From positions 1,049,962 to 1,113,961 of the forward strand of contig NZ_CP125669.1 of the NCBI RefSeq assembly GCF_030053775.1: a DNA stretch of 64,000 nt, written 5' to 3'. The notes under the pieces were generated by a model. It was not told the origin of the DNA. It saw only the letters and a program-made list of their open reading frames with translations, and did not search any database. The stretch is from Acinetobacter corruptisaponis. GTDB taxonomy: Bacteria; Pseudomonadota; Gammaproteobacteria; Pseudomonadales; Moraxellaceae. Shown one piece after another: positions 9,685 through 17,851 of this stretch; the first letter of the stretch is position 1, and every line of letters starts with the position of its first letter. The position numbers and the translations under genes were made by a program.

Positions 9685-10557
9685 TTAGGGTTCTAAAGCT
9701 TCTTCGAGAAAATGCAGAATGGTACGCTTAGTCTTGAAATAATGACTCATCAGACTGGCAAGTGTTGCCACAATGGTAATATGACCTGTCTTTGGAATCA
9801 CGGCGATATGGCTGTGGTTGCCCTTTTGTCTCAAGGCAATATCCAGATCAAGTGTATTTTTTCTTTCCACCAACTGATCCTGTTCCGCCACCAGCAAATA
9901 ATGCTTGATTCGATTCGGTTCAATAAAGTAATAAGGCATCACCTGCTGATAGGAAATCTTCTGGTCAAAGGCATGTTCGGATAAAGGATCACCCACATAG
10001 TCAAAATGGTAAGGTCCAGCCAGACCCACAATCGCCTTGATCTGGTCTTTATATTTGAAGTTTTGTGACTGGGCTGAATAGACAACCGACATCACGTTAA
10101 AAGCCCCTGCCGAATGTCCCATCAGAATCATGTTGTCAGTTGAGATATTCAGCTTGTTTTGATTTTGGGACAAATAATGAATGGCCTGCGCAAGGTCATC
10201 AATAAAGGCTGGAAAGATATGTTCAGGCGCAAGATGATAGTTAATCACCGCAACATCATAGCCCTCACGTGCGAATGTCTCACCAATAAACAAATAATCA
10301 CGTTTATTGCCATGCTGCCATGAACCACCATGTACAAAGACAATCAATGGCCTTTGCTTTTTGGCATTTTTACTGCGATATAAATCTAGACGCTGTCTTG
10401 CTTTTAAACCGTAGGCCAAATGCTCTTCTTTTTCAAAAGTGTCCTTTGGCGTCAAATAATTGATTGAATAGCTGGCAAAATCATACAGGCGAAATTCCTG
10501 ATATAAGTTTTTCGCCCGTATCACGTTTTCTTGTACTTGCTGAATAAGTTGCTTCAT
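9685..10557 (-). CDS. Alpha/beta hydrolase (esterase/lipase-like)
   Basis: 290-aa cytoplasmic hydrolase of the carboxylesterase (alpha/beta hydrolase-3-like) type. The oxyanion motif FVHGGSWQHGNKRDY is near residue 75 and the nucleophile elbow GHSAGAF near residue 147; a late PKTGHITI supplies the probable catalytic His, with an Asp from the LVAEQDQLV region. No signal peptide. It is 3 bp upstream of nothing else on this strand, but the BON lipoprotein gene ends 3 bp before its start, so the pair is probably one transcript. Substrate unknown. Confidence 0.8.
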   Translation of the reverse strand: MKQLIQQVQENVIRAKNLYQEFRLYDFASYSINYLTPKDTFEKEEHLAYGLKARQRLDLYRSKNAKKQRPLIVFVHGGSWQHGNKRDYLFIGETFAREGYDVAVINYHLAPEHIFPAFIDDLAQAIHYLSQNQNKLNISTDNMILMGHSAGAFNVMSVVYSAQSQNFKYKDQIKAIVGLAGPYHFDYVGDPLSEHAFDQKISYQQVMPYYFIEPNRIKHYLLVAEQDQLVERKNTLDLDIALRQKGNHSHIAVIPKTGHITIVATLASLMSHYFKTKRTILHFLEEALEP

Positions 10558-10560
10558 AAA

Positions 10561-11268
10561 TTAAGGTGCGGTTGGTGTCGTCGTCACGGGTTCATCTTGA
10601 TCAGGATCAATTGCAACTGGTGTTTCAACTAAAGGCTGTGTTGTCGCTGCACCGACCATTGGCGTGGCAGCAGATGAGTTCATCGTCCCTGAAGATTGAT
10701 CAATGTTGTCAATCAGCGTGACAATTTTACTCACATTGCCCACTTTTTGTAAGACATCATCCAAATCTTTCACTTCAGCGGTATTAAGGCGCCCCATCAC
10801 ATACAGCACACCATTTTCAGTATGCACCAGTACCTTACTGTCAGAAACCACAGGTGCTTTCATCAGTAGACCACGGGTGTTCGCCGTTACCGTGGCATCC
10901 TGCATGATGGTGCTATAGCTTACTTTATCGCCTACAGTGATGTAGTTGTGAACCGCCTTAACATCGCTCATGGCGCGCAGGTTATCTTCCGCCAACTGTT
11001 TTAAGTAAGGATCAGGAACCTGGCCAGTCAACAAAACATTACTGTGGAAACTTTCAATATTGATGCGTGACTGCTTAAAGCGATGGTCTAGTTTGTATAG
11101 GTTGATATTTGCAGTACGCTTGATTGAAGAATCAATAAAAACCTGCCCTAGACTACGTTCACCACTGCTTGTACCAACAGGCGCCGATCCTGTTCCACCA
11201 GAAATAAAACTCGCACATCCCGATAAACTTGCAACGCAAACCAACGTCATCGTTAAACGTTTCAACAC
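10561..11268 (-). CDS. BON-domain lipoprotein (DolP/YraP-like)
   Basis: Outer-membrane lipoprotein with two BON domains, a family linked to envelope integrity. I chose GTG 11268 as start because it gives a compact lipoprotein signal (MLKRLTMTLVCVASLSGC) and sits 9 nt after an AGGGAG ribosome site; the longer reading frame to 11301 starts at TTG and would put extra residues before the signal. BON domains cover about residues 45-105 (INIESFHSNVLLTGQVPDPYL) and 115-185 (SKVLVHTENGVLYVMGRL). The C-terminus is Pro/Thr-rich. In E. coli dolP lies in the same rsmI-lpoA-yraN neighbourhood, which supports the call. Confidence 0.82.
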   Translation of the reverse strand: MLKRLTMTLVCVASLSGCASFISGGTGSAPVGTSSGERSLGQVFIDSSIKRTANINLYKLDHRFKQSRINIESFHSNVLLTGQVPDPYLKQLAEDNLRAMSDVKAVHNYITVGDKVSYSTIMQDATVTANTRGLLMKAPVVSDSKVLVHTENGVLYVMGRLNTAEVKDLDDVLQKVGNVSKIVTLIDNIDQSSGTMNSSAATPMVGAATTQPLVETPVAIDPDQDEPVTTTPTAP

Positions 11269-11337
11269 TTGGCAAGACTCCCTATCCACTAACTTGTTCA
11301 ATCTACTGCACTTGTCTTGAAATGACTCAACCGTATC

Positions 11338-11751
11338 TCAATCCAAAGTAAACGCATGTTTAATCCATTGCTGATCATACTGCAATTTTGAAAAATCTGG
11401 TTGTACTGTTTTTGCAAGTTTCTGTGGAAAATCAAAACAGATCACATCAAAACGACAGTCAAAATTGTAATAATTGGGATATCTTTGTAAAAAGAACTGG
11501 GCCGTCTTGATAATCTTGCGTTGCTGCGAATATGAAATCACTTCACAGGCCTCTGCATAACTGCCTGCGGAACGGGCTTTCACCTCCACAAAAACCAGCT
11601 CATTGTCGCGTTTGACAATCAGGTCAATTTCTCCAAAACGTGAATGGTAGTTTTTATTGACATATTGATACTGCTGGGACTGTAAAAATAGCAATGCCGT
11701 TTGTTCTGCCCACTGTCCCAAAAGATGTTTCTGCTGCTCCATTGTGCCCAT
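11338..11751 (-). CDS. yraN: YraN family endonuclease-like protein (UPF0102)
   Basis: 137-aa small protein with the Holliday-junction-resolvase-like nuclease fold of UPF0102. Motifs: [15 protein letters not shown], then [27 protein letters not shown], where E-D-x-V-K provide the PD-(D/E)XK-type residues. Biochemical role unresolved in the family. It follows the LpoA-like gene; the IS element now separates the two by about a kilobase, so any cotranscription from the lpoA side has been disturbed. Confidence 0.88.
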   Translation of the reverse strand: MGTMEQQKHLLGQWAEQTALLFLQSQQYQYVNKNYHSRFGEIDLIVKRDNELVFVEVKARSAGSYAEACEVISYSQQRKIIKTAQFFLQRYPNYYNFDCRFDVICFDFPQKLAKTVQPDFSKLQYDQQWIKHAFTLD

Positions 11752-11821
11752 ATCTTATTTCAAAATTTCAATGCTATTTTTTTGCTGCCTATAACAATAG
11801 GGCTGCCTGGAGATTTTATGG

Positions 11822-11830
11822 TCTTTTAGC
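11822..11830. repeat. Target site duplication, left copy
   Basis: tcttttagc, identical to 12870-12878 on the other side of the IS element. The two copies show a simple, recent transposition event with no later rearrangement. Confidence 0.92.
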
Positions 11831-12869
11831 GGCTTTGTTGCATAAAGGTTTGAAAGGCTGAGTTCCCTTAAGCTACTCAAATTTAAGAGACAACTTGGGT
11901 ATGAGGGCGACCTAATTCTGTGAATTTATTCAAGACTGCCATGCGTGCATGGATCTCATTCACCTGACTTGGAAAACTCCGCGCTGTTAATTTATCGCCT
12001 AATAATTTGATGCAATGCATCTTGGTTTCAACCAAACTTCGACGGTGATAACCAGACCACTTTTTCCAAAGCGATCTGCCTAGCCGTTTGACTGTCTTTA
12101 ATAATTTGTTCCGCTCTATAGACCTCGCTTGCTGATCCTTCCAAGGCTTTGCATTCTTTCTAGGTGGAATGATCGCATGTGCATCTCGATCTAAAATGAC
12201 TTGTCGGCAGTGCTTGGTGTCATAAGCACCATCTGTATAAACAGAATCAATTGGTTCATCCAAGGGAATTTTAGCAAGTAAATCTTCGAGTACTTGAGAA
12301 TCACTGACATTATTTGTGGTGAGTTGTACTGCACGTATTTGCAGGGTTTTAGCATCTATAGCAATGTGAAGCTTACGCCATTGGCGACGATATTCAGCCC
12401 CATGTTTCTTGCATTTCCATTCACCTTCACCAATAAACTTCAAGCCAGTAGAATCTACGAGTAGATGTAGCCCATTACTACTTTTTTGATAGCTAATCGC
12501 AATATCAATATGCTTTTGTCTACGACAAAGGGTGGAATAATCCGGAGCTGTCCAATCTAATCCAGAGAGTTTAATCAAGCTTTGAACAAAACCTGTGACC
12601 ATGCGTAAAGAGAGTCGGAATAGCGATTTGATCATTAAGCAGCATTGAATCGCTGTATCAGAGTAGGTTTGATTTCGACCTTGCTTGCCTTGTGATTGTG
12701 CATACCACTGAGTCTTTGGATCAAACCAAATGGAAATATTACCTCGGTTAATTAAGGCTCGGTTATAGGATGACCAATTGGTTGTACGGTAGATTTTAGA
12801 GGCAGGCTTATTCATTTTGAAATTATATTGCTGAATAAGCTTTTGATGCTAGGTTTGTGCAACAAAGCC
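11831..12869 (-). mobile_element. IS5-family (IS903-group-like) insertion sequence
   Basis: 1039-bp insertion sequence. Imperfect terminal inverted repeats: ggctttgttgcataaa at the left end and, as the reverse complement of the right end, ggctttgttgcacaaacct. It is flanked by a perfect 9-bp direct repeat tcttttagc (11822-11830 and 12870-12878), the duplication length usual for the IS903 group. One transposase gene fills it. The exact IS name was not determined. Confidence 0.93.
11883..12815 (-). CDS. IS5-family DDE transposase
   Basis: 310-aa intact DDE transposase. Visible signatures: HLLVDSTGLKF (first Asp), SVYTDGAYDTKHCR (second Asp), and the YHRRSLVETKMHCIKLLG block that contains the catalytic Glu and the Y-(2)-R-(3)-E-(6)-K signature of the IS4/IS5 superfamily. 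The start codon ATG overlaps the TGA of the truncated lpoA-like reading frame (ATGA), so ribosomes ending there could re-initiate on the transposase. Confidence 0.95.
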   Translation of the reverse strand: MNKPASKIYRTTNWSSYNRALINRGNISIWFDPKTQWYAQSQGKQGRNQTYSDTAIQCCLMIKSLFRLSLRMVTGFVQSLIKLSGLDWTAPDYSTLCRRQKHIDIAISYQKSSNGLHLLVDSTGLKFIGEGEWKCKKHGAEYRRQWRKLHIAIDAKTLQIRAVQLTTNNVSDSQVLEDLLAKIPLDEPIDSVYTDGAYDTKHCRQVILDRDAHAIIPPRKNAKPWKDQQARSIERNKLLKTVKRLGRSLWKKWSGYHRRSLVETKMHCIKLLGDKLTARSFPSQVNEIHARMAVLNKFTELGRPHTQVVS

Positions 12870-13738
12870 TCTTTTAGCTCAATTGCACCCGTTCGCCCAA
12901 CAAAAGAGAACTGTACCTGTCCAGTTTGCTCCAGGAACTGTTGGCTCATGCTCCATGCATCCCCCCCAAAAGCAAGCAAACGTTGAAATGCCATATTTTC
13001 AGGCTGTTCCTTGTAGGCTTCAATCAAGTCTGCCCATTGGCCATTATATAATGCGGGGACATCACAGAAACTCAGTCCTATAGGTATAGGTTGTCCCTGC
13101 TCAATACTCAGGGGTGTCGCATAAATATTTTTCTCAGGTAATGATCCCAGTTGCTCCATCCATTGATGGTCACCCAATAGCAACACGCCCTCTTTTCTGG
13201 AGAGTTTTTTCGGTAACTGATTAACCATTTCAATATCTGAACCAAACTCAGCCACCAATGCCACTAAAAAAAGCTCAGTGGCTGACTCAGTGCCTGTCTG
13301 GCGTAAAACAAATAGTTTTTTCACCCCATCTTTTTTCAGTAGTTGGTTGAGGGCAACCGCATCATCCTGCTTGGCCAGACTATATTGCCAGACGTTGGCT
13401 GCCTGTGTGTTGACATCATTGAGGGCCAGTACGGGAATTTTGGGACTAAGCTGTATAACGTTTTCAATTTCAGGTCTTGCCAATGGCCCAACAATCAGTC
13501 TGGTCTTATTGGTGACTTTTTTCTTAAAAATTGAGTCGATGCTATTTTTTGCGGAATCTACAAAAATAATTTTTTCTTTACTGCCAGATGCTGTATAAGC
13601 ACTCAGGAAACCACGTTTGATGCTCTGGCCTGCTCGCGCCATCGTGCCAGATTCAGGTAAAATCACCAGTACGTCCGCATAGGCTGGACTCATACATGCT
13701 GCCAAACACAGTAGCAGCCAATATTTTTTGTAAGACAT
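12812..13738 (-). CDS. LpoA-like penicillin-binding protein activator, C-terminus replaced by IS
   Basis: 308-aa lipoprotein-like periplasmic-binding fold of the LpoA/LppC family; LpoA activates PBP1A at the outer membrane in E. coli. N-terminal signal with possible lipobox LAAC (about residues 12-15), then LVILPESGTMARAGQSIKRGF as in the LpoA C-domain. It lacks the N-terminal TPR domain of E. coli LpoA. The IS sits in the last codons: after ELK the native reading frame, recoverable by joining 12879 to 11821, would add 22 codons ending at 11755; instead 19 IS-derived residues follow. So about 93 percent of the native protein is intact. Divergent from rsmI. Confidence 0.8.
   Translation of the reverse strand: MSYKKYWLLLCLAACMSPAYADVLVILPESGTMARAGQSIKRGFLSAYTASGSKEKIIFVDSAKNSIDSIFKKKVTNKTRLIVGPLARPEIENVIQLSPKIPVLALNDVNTQAANVWQYSLAKQDDAVALNQLLKKDGVKKLFVLRQTGTESATELFLVALVAEFGSDIEMVNQLPKKLSRKEGVLLLGDHQWMEQLGSLPEKNIYATPLSIEQGQPIPIGLSFCDVPALYNGQWADLIEAYKEQPENMAFQRLLAFGGDAWSMSQQFLEQTGQVQFSFVGRTGAIELKEALLHKPSIKSLFSNIISK
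12870..12878. repeat. Target site duplication, right copy
   Basis: tcttttagc, the second copy of the 9-bp duplication. It lies inside the lpoA-like reading frame. Confidence 0.92.
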
Positions 13739-13754
13739 GAGGAAGTTACCTTTT

Positions 13755-14597
13755 ATGAGTGCTCAATTATTTGTTGTAGCAACCCCGATTGGGCACTTGG
13801 ATGACATGACCTTTCGTGCAATTGATATTTTAAAGTCTGTATCGGTGGTTGCAGCAGAAGACACTCGTCAATCTGCTCAATTATTCAAGCACTATAATAT
13901 CTCAACTCCGCTAACAGCGTGTCATGATCACAACGAAAGTAACAAAATTGATCAACTTCTCCAAAAAATGCTAAATGGTGAAAATGTTGCCTTAATTAGT
14001 GATGCTGGCACGCCCCTGATTAGTGATCCAGGTTTTAAACTGGTTCGTGCAGCTCAGGAACATGGCATTCGTGTGATTCCTGTACCTGGTGCCTGTGCTG
14101 CAATTGCGGCATTAAGTGCGGTTGGCTTGCCAAGTGACCGTTTTAGCTTTGAGGGCTTTCTACCATCCAAAGCATCGCAACGGATTAGCCAGCTTGAAAA
14201 ATTAAAAGATGAAACTCAAACCCTGATTTTCTATGAAGCACCGCATCGTATTTTAGACAGTGTAAAAAATATGGCTGAGGTATTTGGGGAAGACCGTCCT
14301 GTCGGTTTTGCCCGTGAAATTACCAAGACTTTTGAGACCATCAAAAAAATGACCTTAAAAGAATTGGTCACATTTATTGAAAATGATCACAACCAGGAAA
14401 AAGGTGAAATTGTGGTTGTGGTTGGTGGAGCATCTGCGGAAAAAGATATGGAGCAGGATAAACTGGATGAGTTGTTAAAACGCTTATTACAGGATTTATC
14501 GGTAAAAGCGGCATCACAATTGGCTGCTGATTTAACAGGTATTAAAAAGAAAGTGGCTTATCAACGCGCTTTGGAATTGACTCAAGATAATAAATAA
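13755..14597 (+). CDS. rsmI: 16S rRNA (cytidine(1402)-2'-O)-methyltransferase RsmI
   Basis: SAM-dependent methyltransferase of 16S rRNA C1402. Start ATG 13755 chosen: it has GGAAG 9 nt upstream and gives the family start MSAQLFVVATPIGHLDDMT; an upstream ATG at 13737 would sit in that ribosome site. Motifs: AAEDTRQSAQLFKHY, ISDAGTPLISDPGF, PVPGACAAIAALSAVGLPSD and FYEAPHRI, all diagnostic for RsmI. The start codon is 16 bp from the divergent lpoA-like start, so its promoter must lie inside the other gene. Confidence 0.96.
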   Translation: MSAQLFVVATPIGHLDDMTFRAIDILKSVSVVAAEDTRQSAQLFKHYNISTPLTACHDHNESNKIDQLLQKMLNGENVALISDAGTPLISDPGFKLVRAAQEHGIRVIPVPGACAAIAALSAVGLPSDRFSFEGFLPSKASQRISQLEKLKDETQTLIFYEAPHRILDSVKNMAEVFGEDRPVGFAREITKTFETIKKMTLKELVTFIENDHNQEKGEIVVVVGGASAEKDMEQDKLDELLKRLLQDLSVKAASQLAADLTGIKKKVAYQRALELTQDNK

Positions 14598-14619
14598 TAC
14601 TTAAAAAGATACGTAGGAA

Positions 14620-14934
14620 ATGACTATAGACTCATTACCCATGTTAGGTCCCCATGAAGGCAGAGAACTTGAATTGCTGCTTTCTGGTGAAAAACCAATT
14701 GCCTTTTTTTATGAGGGTATTCCTGATGAGTTTTTGCCTTATCTTGAATCTGGCATTTTAAAATCCAGAATTAAGATGACCACAACTCGTATCCCCAATA
14801 TACAGATAGAAAATGTTCTTATTTATAAAAATGTTACAATAGAACAAGTGGATGAATTAATGGCTGTCATTGAACAATCCCTCAATCAACCAAAAGCTGG
14901 GCTTGTACCAGAGCTTGAGCGAAGAATTGGATAA
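14620..14934 (+). CDS. Conserved hypothetical, probably shortened by a nonsense codon
   Basis: 104-aa soluble protein of unknown function, starting 22 bp after rsmI. Ribosome site AGGAA is close to the ATG. No signal, membrane segment or recognised domain. After the TAA at 14932-14934 the same reading frame stays open for 20 further codons (14935-14994, beginning LLGYREEDIEYY) and then meets TAG at 14995. The extension is charged and helix-like and looks coding, so TAA may be a point mutation of a CAA (Gln) or GAA (Glu) codon in a native protein of about 124-125 aa. This is an inference from the sequence only. Confidence 0.6.
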   Translation: MTIDSLPMLGPHEGRELELLLSGEKPIAFFYEGIPDEFLPYLESGILKSRIKMTTTRIPNIQIENVLIYKNVTIEQVDELMAVIEQSLNQPKAGLVPELERRIG

Positions 14935-15020
14935 TTGCTGGGCTATCGAGAGGAAGATATTGAGTACTATATCCAACATATCCTCAGAAAAAAATAGCCC
15001 TAAAAACTACCCTTTTAAAA

Positions 15021-15662
15021 TCAGACTTTTATTCCTAGACTATGACGGTCCTGCTTACGCTCTGCTTTCGCCTGCTTAATCACACTTAAACCAGAAGAAA
15101 CACCTAAATACGCAATAATAAAGGCCACAAATAGATCAGGGAACATACTACCTGTTCCAAACACACCGACAGCAGCAATAATTACGGCGATATTGGCGAT
15201 AGCATCATTGCGGCTACAAAGCCACACAGAACGCATATTAGCATCGCCATCACGAAATGCGTATAGCATCAATGCCACAACCACATTAACCGCAAGCGCA
15301 AGTACACCAATTGCCCCCATCAACATTGGTTCAGGCGTTATTCCAAGCCACCATGTCCAAATCACTTTAACAATGACGAAAATCCCAAACGCAGCCATGG
15401 TCATCCCTTTCAGTAAAGCTGCGGTTGCTCGCCAATATAGCGTCATGGAGAGCACTGCTAAGGAGATGGCATAGTTAGCAGCATCACCTGCAAAGTCCAA
15501 GGCATCCGCCCAGAGCGACACAGAACGTGCATGTGATCCCCCGATAATTTCCACAAAGAACATCAATGCATTTAAAACCAGCGCAATCCATAAAGCCTTT
15601 CTAAACTTTGGACTAATTTTTTGTGTTGGCGAACACATTGTGTTGCATCCACATCCTGCCAT
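15021..15662 (-). CDS. Cation diffusion facilitator family transporter
   Basis: 213-aa inner-membrane cation efflux protein (predicted substrates Zn, Cd or Co by family). Start ATG 15662 preferred over GTG 15674. A Cys-rich N-terminus (MAGCGCNTMCS) precedes six hydrophobic segments; helix 2 carries DALDFAGDAANY and helix 5 the NDAIANI block, the two metal-site motifs of CDF proteins in a variant form. The cytoplasmic C-terminal domain of larger CDF members is missing. Divergent from a MerR regulator with a MerR-type promoter between them. Confidence 0.82.
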   Translation of the reverse strand: MAGCGCNTMCSPTQKISPKFRKALWIALVLNALMFFVEIIGGSHARSVSLWADALDFAGDAANYAISLAVLSMTLYWRATAALLKGMTMAAFGIFVIVKVIWTWWLGITPEPMLMGAIGVLALAVNVVVALMLYAFRDGDANMRSVWLCSRNDAIANIAVIIAAVGVFGTGSMFPDLFVAFIIAYLGVSSGLSVIKQAKAERKQDRHSLGIKV

Positions 15663-15690
15663 GACTTTTCTCACTTAATCTTTTATAGTG

Positions 15691-15721
15691 ATTTAAAACC
15701 CTAGAGTAACTCCAGAGTCAA
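15691..15721 (-). promoter_or_regulatory. MerR-type promoter of the CDF gene
   Basis: Read leftwards: -35 TTGACT (15716-15721), 19-bp spacer, -10 TTAAAT (15691-15696). The overlong spacer carries the imperfect dyad CTGGAGTTACTCTAG, the layout expected for activation by a MerR-family metal sensor that untwists the spacer. The regulator starts 3 bp to the right. Confidence 0.82.
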
Positions 15722-15723
15722 GC

Positions 15724-16173
15724 ATGATCAGTTTTAGTATTGGACAATTAGCAAAAAAGTCAGGTGTATCTGTGAATACAATTCGATATTACGAAAAAAT
15801 TGGGTTGCTGGACAAAGCCCAACGAACGGCGGGAAATTACCGTCATTATTCGGAACAAATGCTTTCAGAATTGTTATTTTTAAAGCACTGCCGAGAACTG
15901 GGCATCACCATACAAGATATTCAAAAGCTCAAGGATTTATCAACCAATCCGAATCAAACCTGCATGGAAGTCGATCATCTGATTGATCAATATCTCGCCG
16001 AGGTTTCTCAGAAGATTAAAAATCTGGAACATCTCAAACAAGATCTAAGCCATCTAAAGCAGCAATGCTCTCAGCATCGAACCATTGAACAATGTGGCAT
16101 TCTAAAAGAGTTACACCAGCCACTTGAATGTAGCCATGAGTCGCATCAGCACAAAAAAGCACCACAGTCGTGA
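15724..16173 (+). CDS. MerR-family heavy-metal regulator (CadR/PbrR-like)
   Basis: 149-aa dimeric activator. N-terminal MerR winged helix: IGQLAKKSGVSVNTIRYYEKIGLL. Metal-binding cysteines at about 80 (NQTC), 115 (KQQC) and 124 (IEQC), a spacing like the Cd/Pb/Zn-sensing branch, then a His-rich tail (HESHQHKK). It lies divergent from the CDF efflux gene and 3 bp from that promoter, so it probably controls both the transporter and itself. The exact metal cannot be fixed from sequence. Confidence 0.9.
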   Translation: MISFSIGQLAKKSGVSVNTIRYYEKIGLLDKAQRTAGNYRHYSEQMLSELLFLKHCRELGITIQDIQKLKDLSTNPNQTCMEVDHLIDQYLAEVSQKIKNLEHLKQDLSHLKQQCSQHRTIEQCGILKELHQPLECSHESHQHKKAPQS

Positions 16174-16196
16174 TGCTTTTCTATGTCATAACTGAC

Positions 16197-16445
16197 TTAA
16201 TCTTGATGCTCACCTGGCGGAACTTCAGTAATACGCCCACCACGAGCAAGAAACGCGGCAACTTCATCTTCTAAAGCTTGGCGTTGTTTCTGCTTCGCAG
16301 TCACGGTTAAAGTTTCAGCTTCGGCTAGATCAGCGTCATTGGCGCTCGATTCTTCACTCTCTGCACCACTTTCTGCCGCTTTCGCCTCTTCGTCGTCTAC
16401 AGCAGCATCTTCTGTGTTTTCGTCGTAATCATTCATTTCCGTCAT
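16197..16445 (-). CDS. SutA-like RNA polymerase-associated small acidic protein
   Basis: 82-aa protein with a long Asp/Glu/Ala-rich, likely disordered N-terminus and a conserved C-terminal block TAKQKQRQALEDEVAAF followed by LARGGRITEV. This arrangement matches SutA of Pseudomonas, which binds RNA polymerase and tunes transcription in slow growth. Start ATG 16445 chosen because GGGGAG lies 6 nt upstream; ATG codons at 16451 and 16469 are alternatives. No operon partner. Homology is recognised by pattern, so moderately sure. Confidence 0.65.
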   Translation of the reverse strand: MTEMNDYDENTEDAAVDDEEAKAAESGAESEESSANDADLAEAETLTVTAKQKQRQALEDEVAAFLARGGRITEVPPGEHQD

Positions 16446-16618
16446 CTTCATCTCCCCACAATGACTCAACTCTCATCATCGCTATTTGGCCATCAGAACT
16501 AGGTGGAATTTAGCAAGCTCTTCACATTTAGCAAAGTACAATATTTGTTGAAACGTACTTTTTATGACCAAATTCACTCTGATTTATAAATGATTGTTTA
16601 AAAAATATCTACTATTTT

Positions 16619-17851
16619 TTAACACGCATATTGTGTGTGTTTCAACGCACCTAATCCATTGGCTTGTTGCATAAAACGATCTTTAAACCAATCGAACTGT
16701 TCAACCTGTTTCAGACCAAAATTTCTTGCCCAAACAAAAGGAAATAATTCTGAACTTTCAATCCATCCAATCGCAGACATGCTATGCATCATGGCATCAT
16801 TTTGCCCCTTACGTTGGTGTTCATAACGCAATAAAGTTTGTTCGTTGGCCCACACACCACGTTTTAAATCGTGTAGTAATACATCACACAATACAGCAGC
16901 ATCTAAACAGCCAATATTCACCCCCTGTCCAGCCAAAGGATGAATCACGTGTGCGGCATCACCAATCAATGCCAGACCCGATTTAATATAACGCTGAGCG
17001 GCACGTGCTTTTAATGGGAATTGTGCTCTAGAACGCACCTCAACCACTTCACCCAACATATGTAGACTTTCTTGCGTCAATAGTTGCATAAACGCTTGGT
17101 CGCTGAGTGCTGAATATTCATCGGTATAATCATCTGGTAAAGTCCAGACAATCGACTGCCAATAGCCATTCTCTTGTGGATCAAGACTCGCCATCGGCAA
17201 ATAAGCCAGTGGACCCGTTGGTAGGAAAATCTGTCGTGCCACATATTGATTCGGGCGTGTGGTTTTAATCGCACAGCTGATCGCCGCTTGCTTATAATCC
17301 AGAACATCTAGATCGATATACGCCTGCTCACGTACGAAAGAATTCGCACCATCTGCACCAATCAGCAACTTGGTTTTTAGTGTTGTACCATCTGCCAATT
17401 GAATTGACCAGCCTTGTGGAATCTGTTCAATCCGAATGACTTTGACTTGAGTTCGATAGTCTTTGAGTTGTTGCAGCATTTTTTGTTGAATCGCAACATT
17501 CAAGACACTCGGCTCAACCATTGAACCTAAAGCCTGATCTGATTGAGGTTGCTGTTCAGAGCTATGTCCAAAATTAATTTCACCATAGCCATTTTTATTC
17601 CAGACCTGCATGCCTGAATAAGGCATTTGACGTGCTAAATCATTCCAAACATTGACTGTTTTGAGTAAGTGAATCGTCGCCTGACTGAGTGCCAATACAC
17701 GAGGATTCATCACAGCCAAAGTTTTGTCTTGATCAAGTACAGGTGCGGCATCGAGTACTGTGGCTTGGACACCGCCTTGTGCCAATAGTAATGCGGTTAA
17801 ACCACCAACCAAACCACCACCAACGATGACAACATCTAACATTTCACTCAT
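16619..17851 (-). CDS. FAD-dependent ubiquinone biosynthesis hydroxylase (UbiH/UbiI family)
   Basis: 410-aa flavoprotein monooxygenase that hydroxylates the quinone precursor ring. Rossmann motif VVIVGGGLVGGLTALLLAQGG at the N-terminus, the DG motif LIGADGANSFVR near residue 165, and GDAAHVIHPLAGQGVNIG near residue 300, which binds the FAD phosphates. Starts overlapping the upstream hydroxylase by four bases (ATGA). Position in the pepP-ubiH cluster suggests the UbiI/VisC role; ring position specificity cannot be read from sequence. Confidence 0.88.
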   Translation of the reverse strand: MSEMLDVVIVGGGLVGGLTALLLAQGGVQATVLDAAPVLDQDKTLAVMNPRVLALSQATIHLLKTVNVWNDLARQMPYSGMQVWNKNGYGEINFGHSSEQQPQSDQALGSMVEPSVLNVAIQQKMLQQLKDYRTQVKVIRIEQIPQGWSIQLADGTTLKTKLLIGADGANSFVREQAYIDLDVLDYKQAAISCAIKTTRPNQYVARQIFLPTGPLAYLPMASLDPQENGYWQSIVWTLPDDYTDEYSALSDQAFMQLLTQESLHMLGEVVEVRSRAQFPLKARAAQRYIKSGLALIGDAAHVIHPLAGQGVNIGCLDAAVLCDVLLHDLKRGVWANEQTLLRYEHQRKGQNDAMMHSMSAIGWIESSELFPFVWARNFGLKQVEQFDWFKDRFMQQANGLGALKHTQYAC

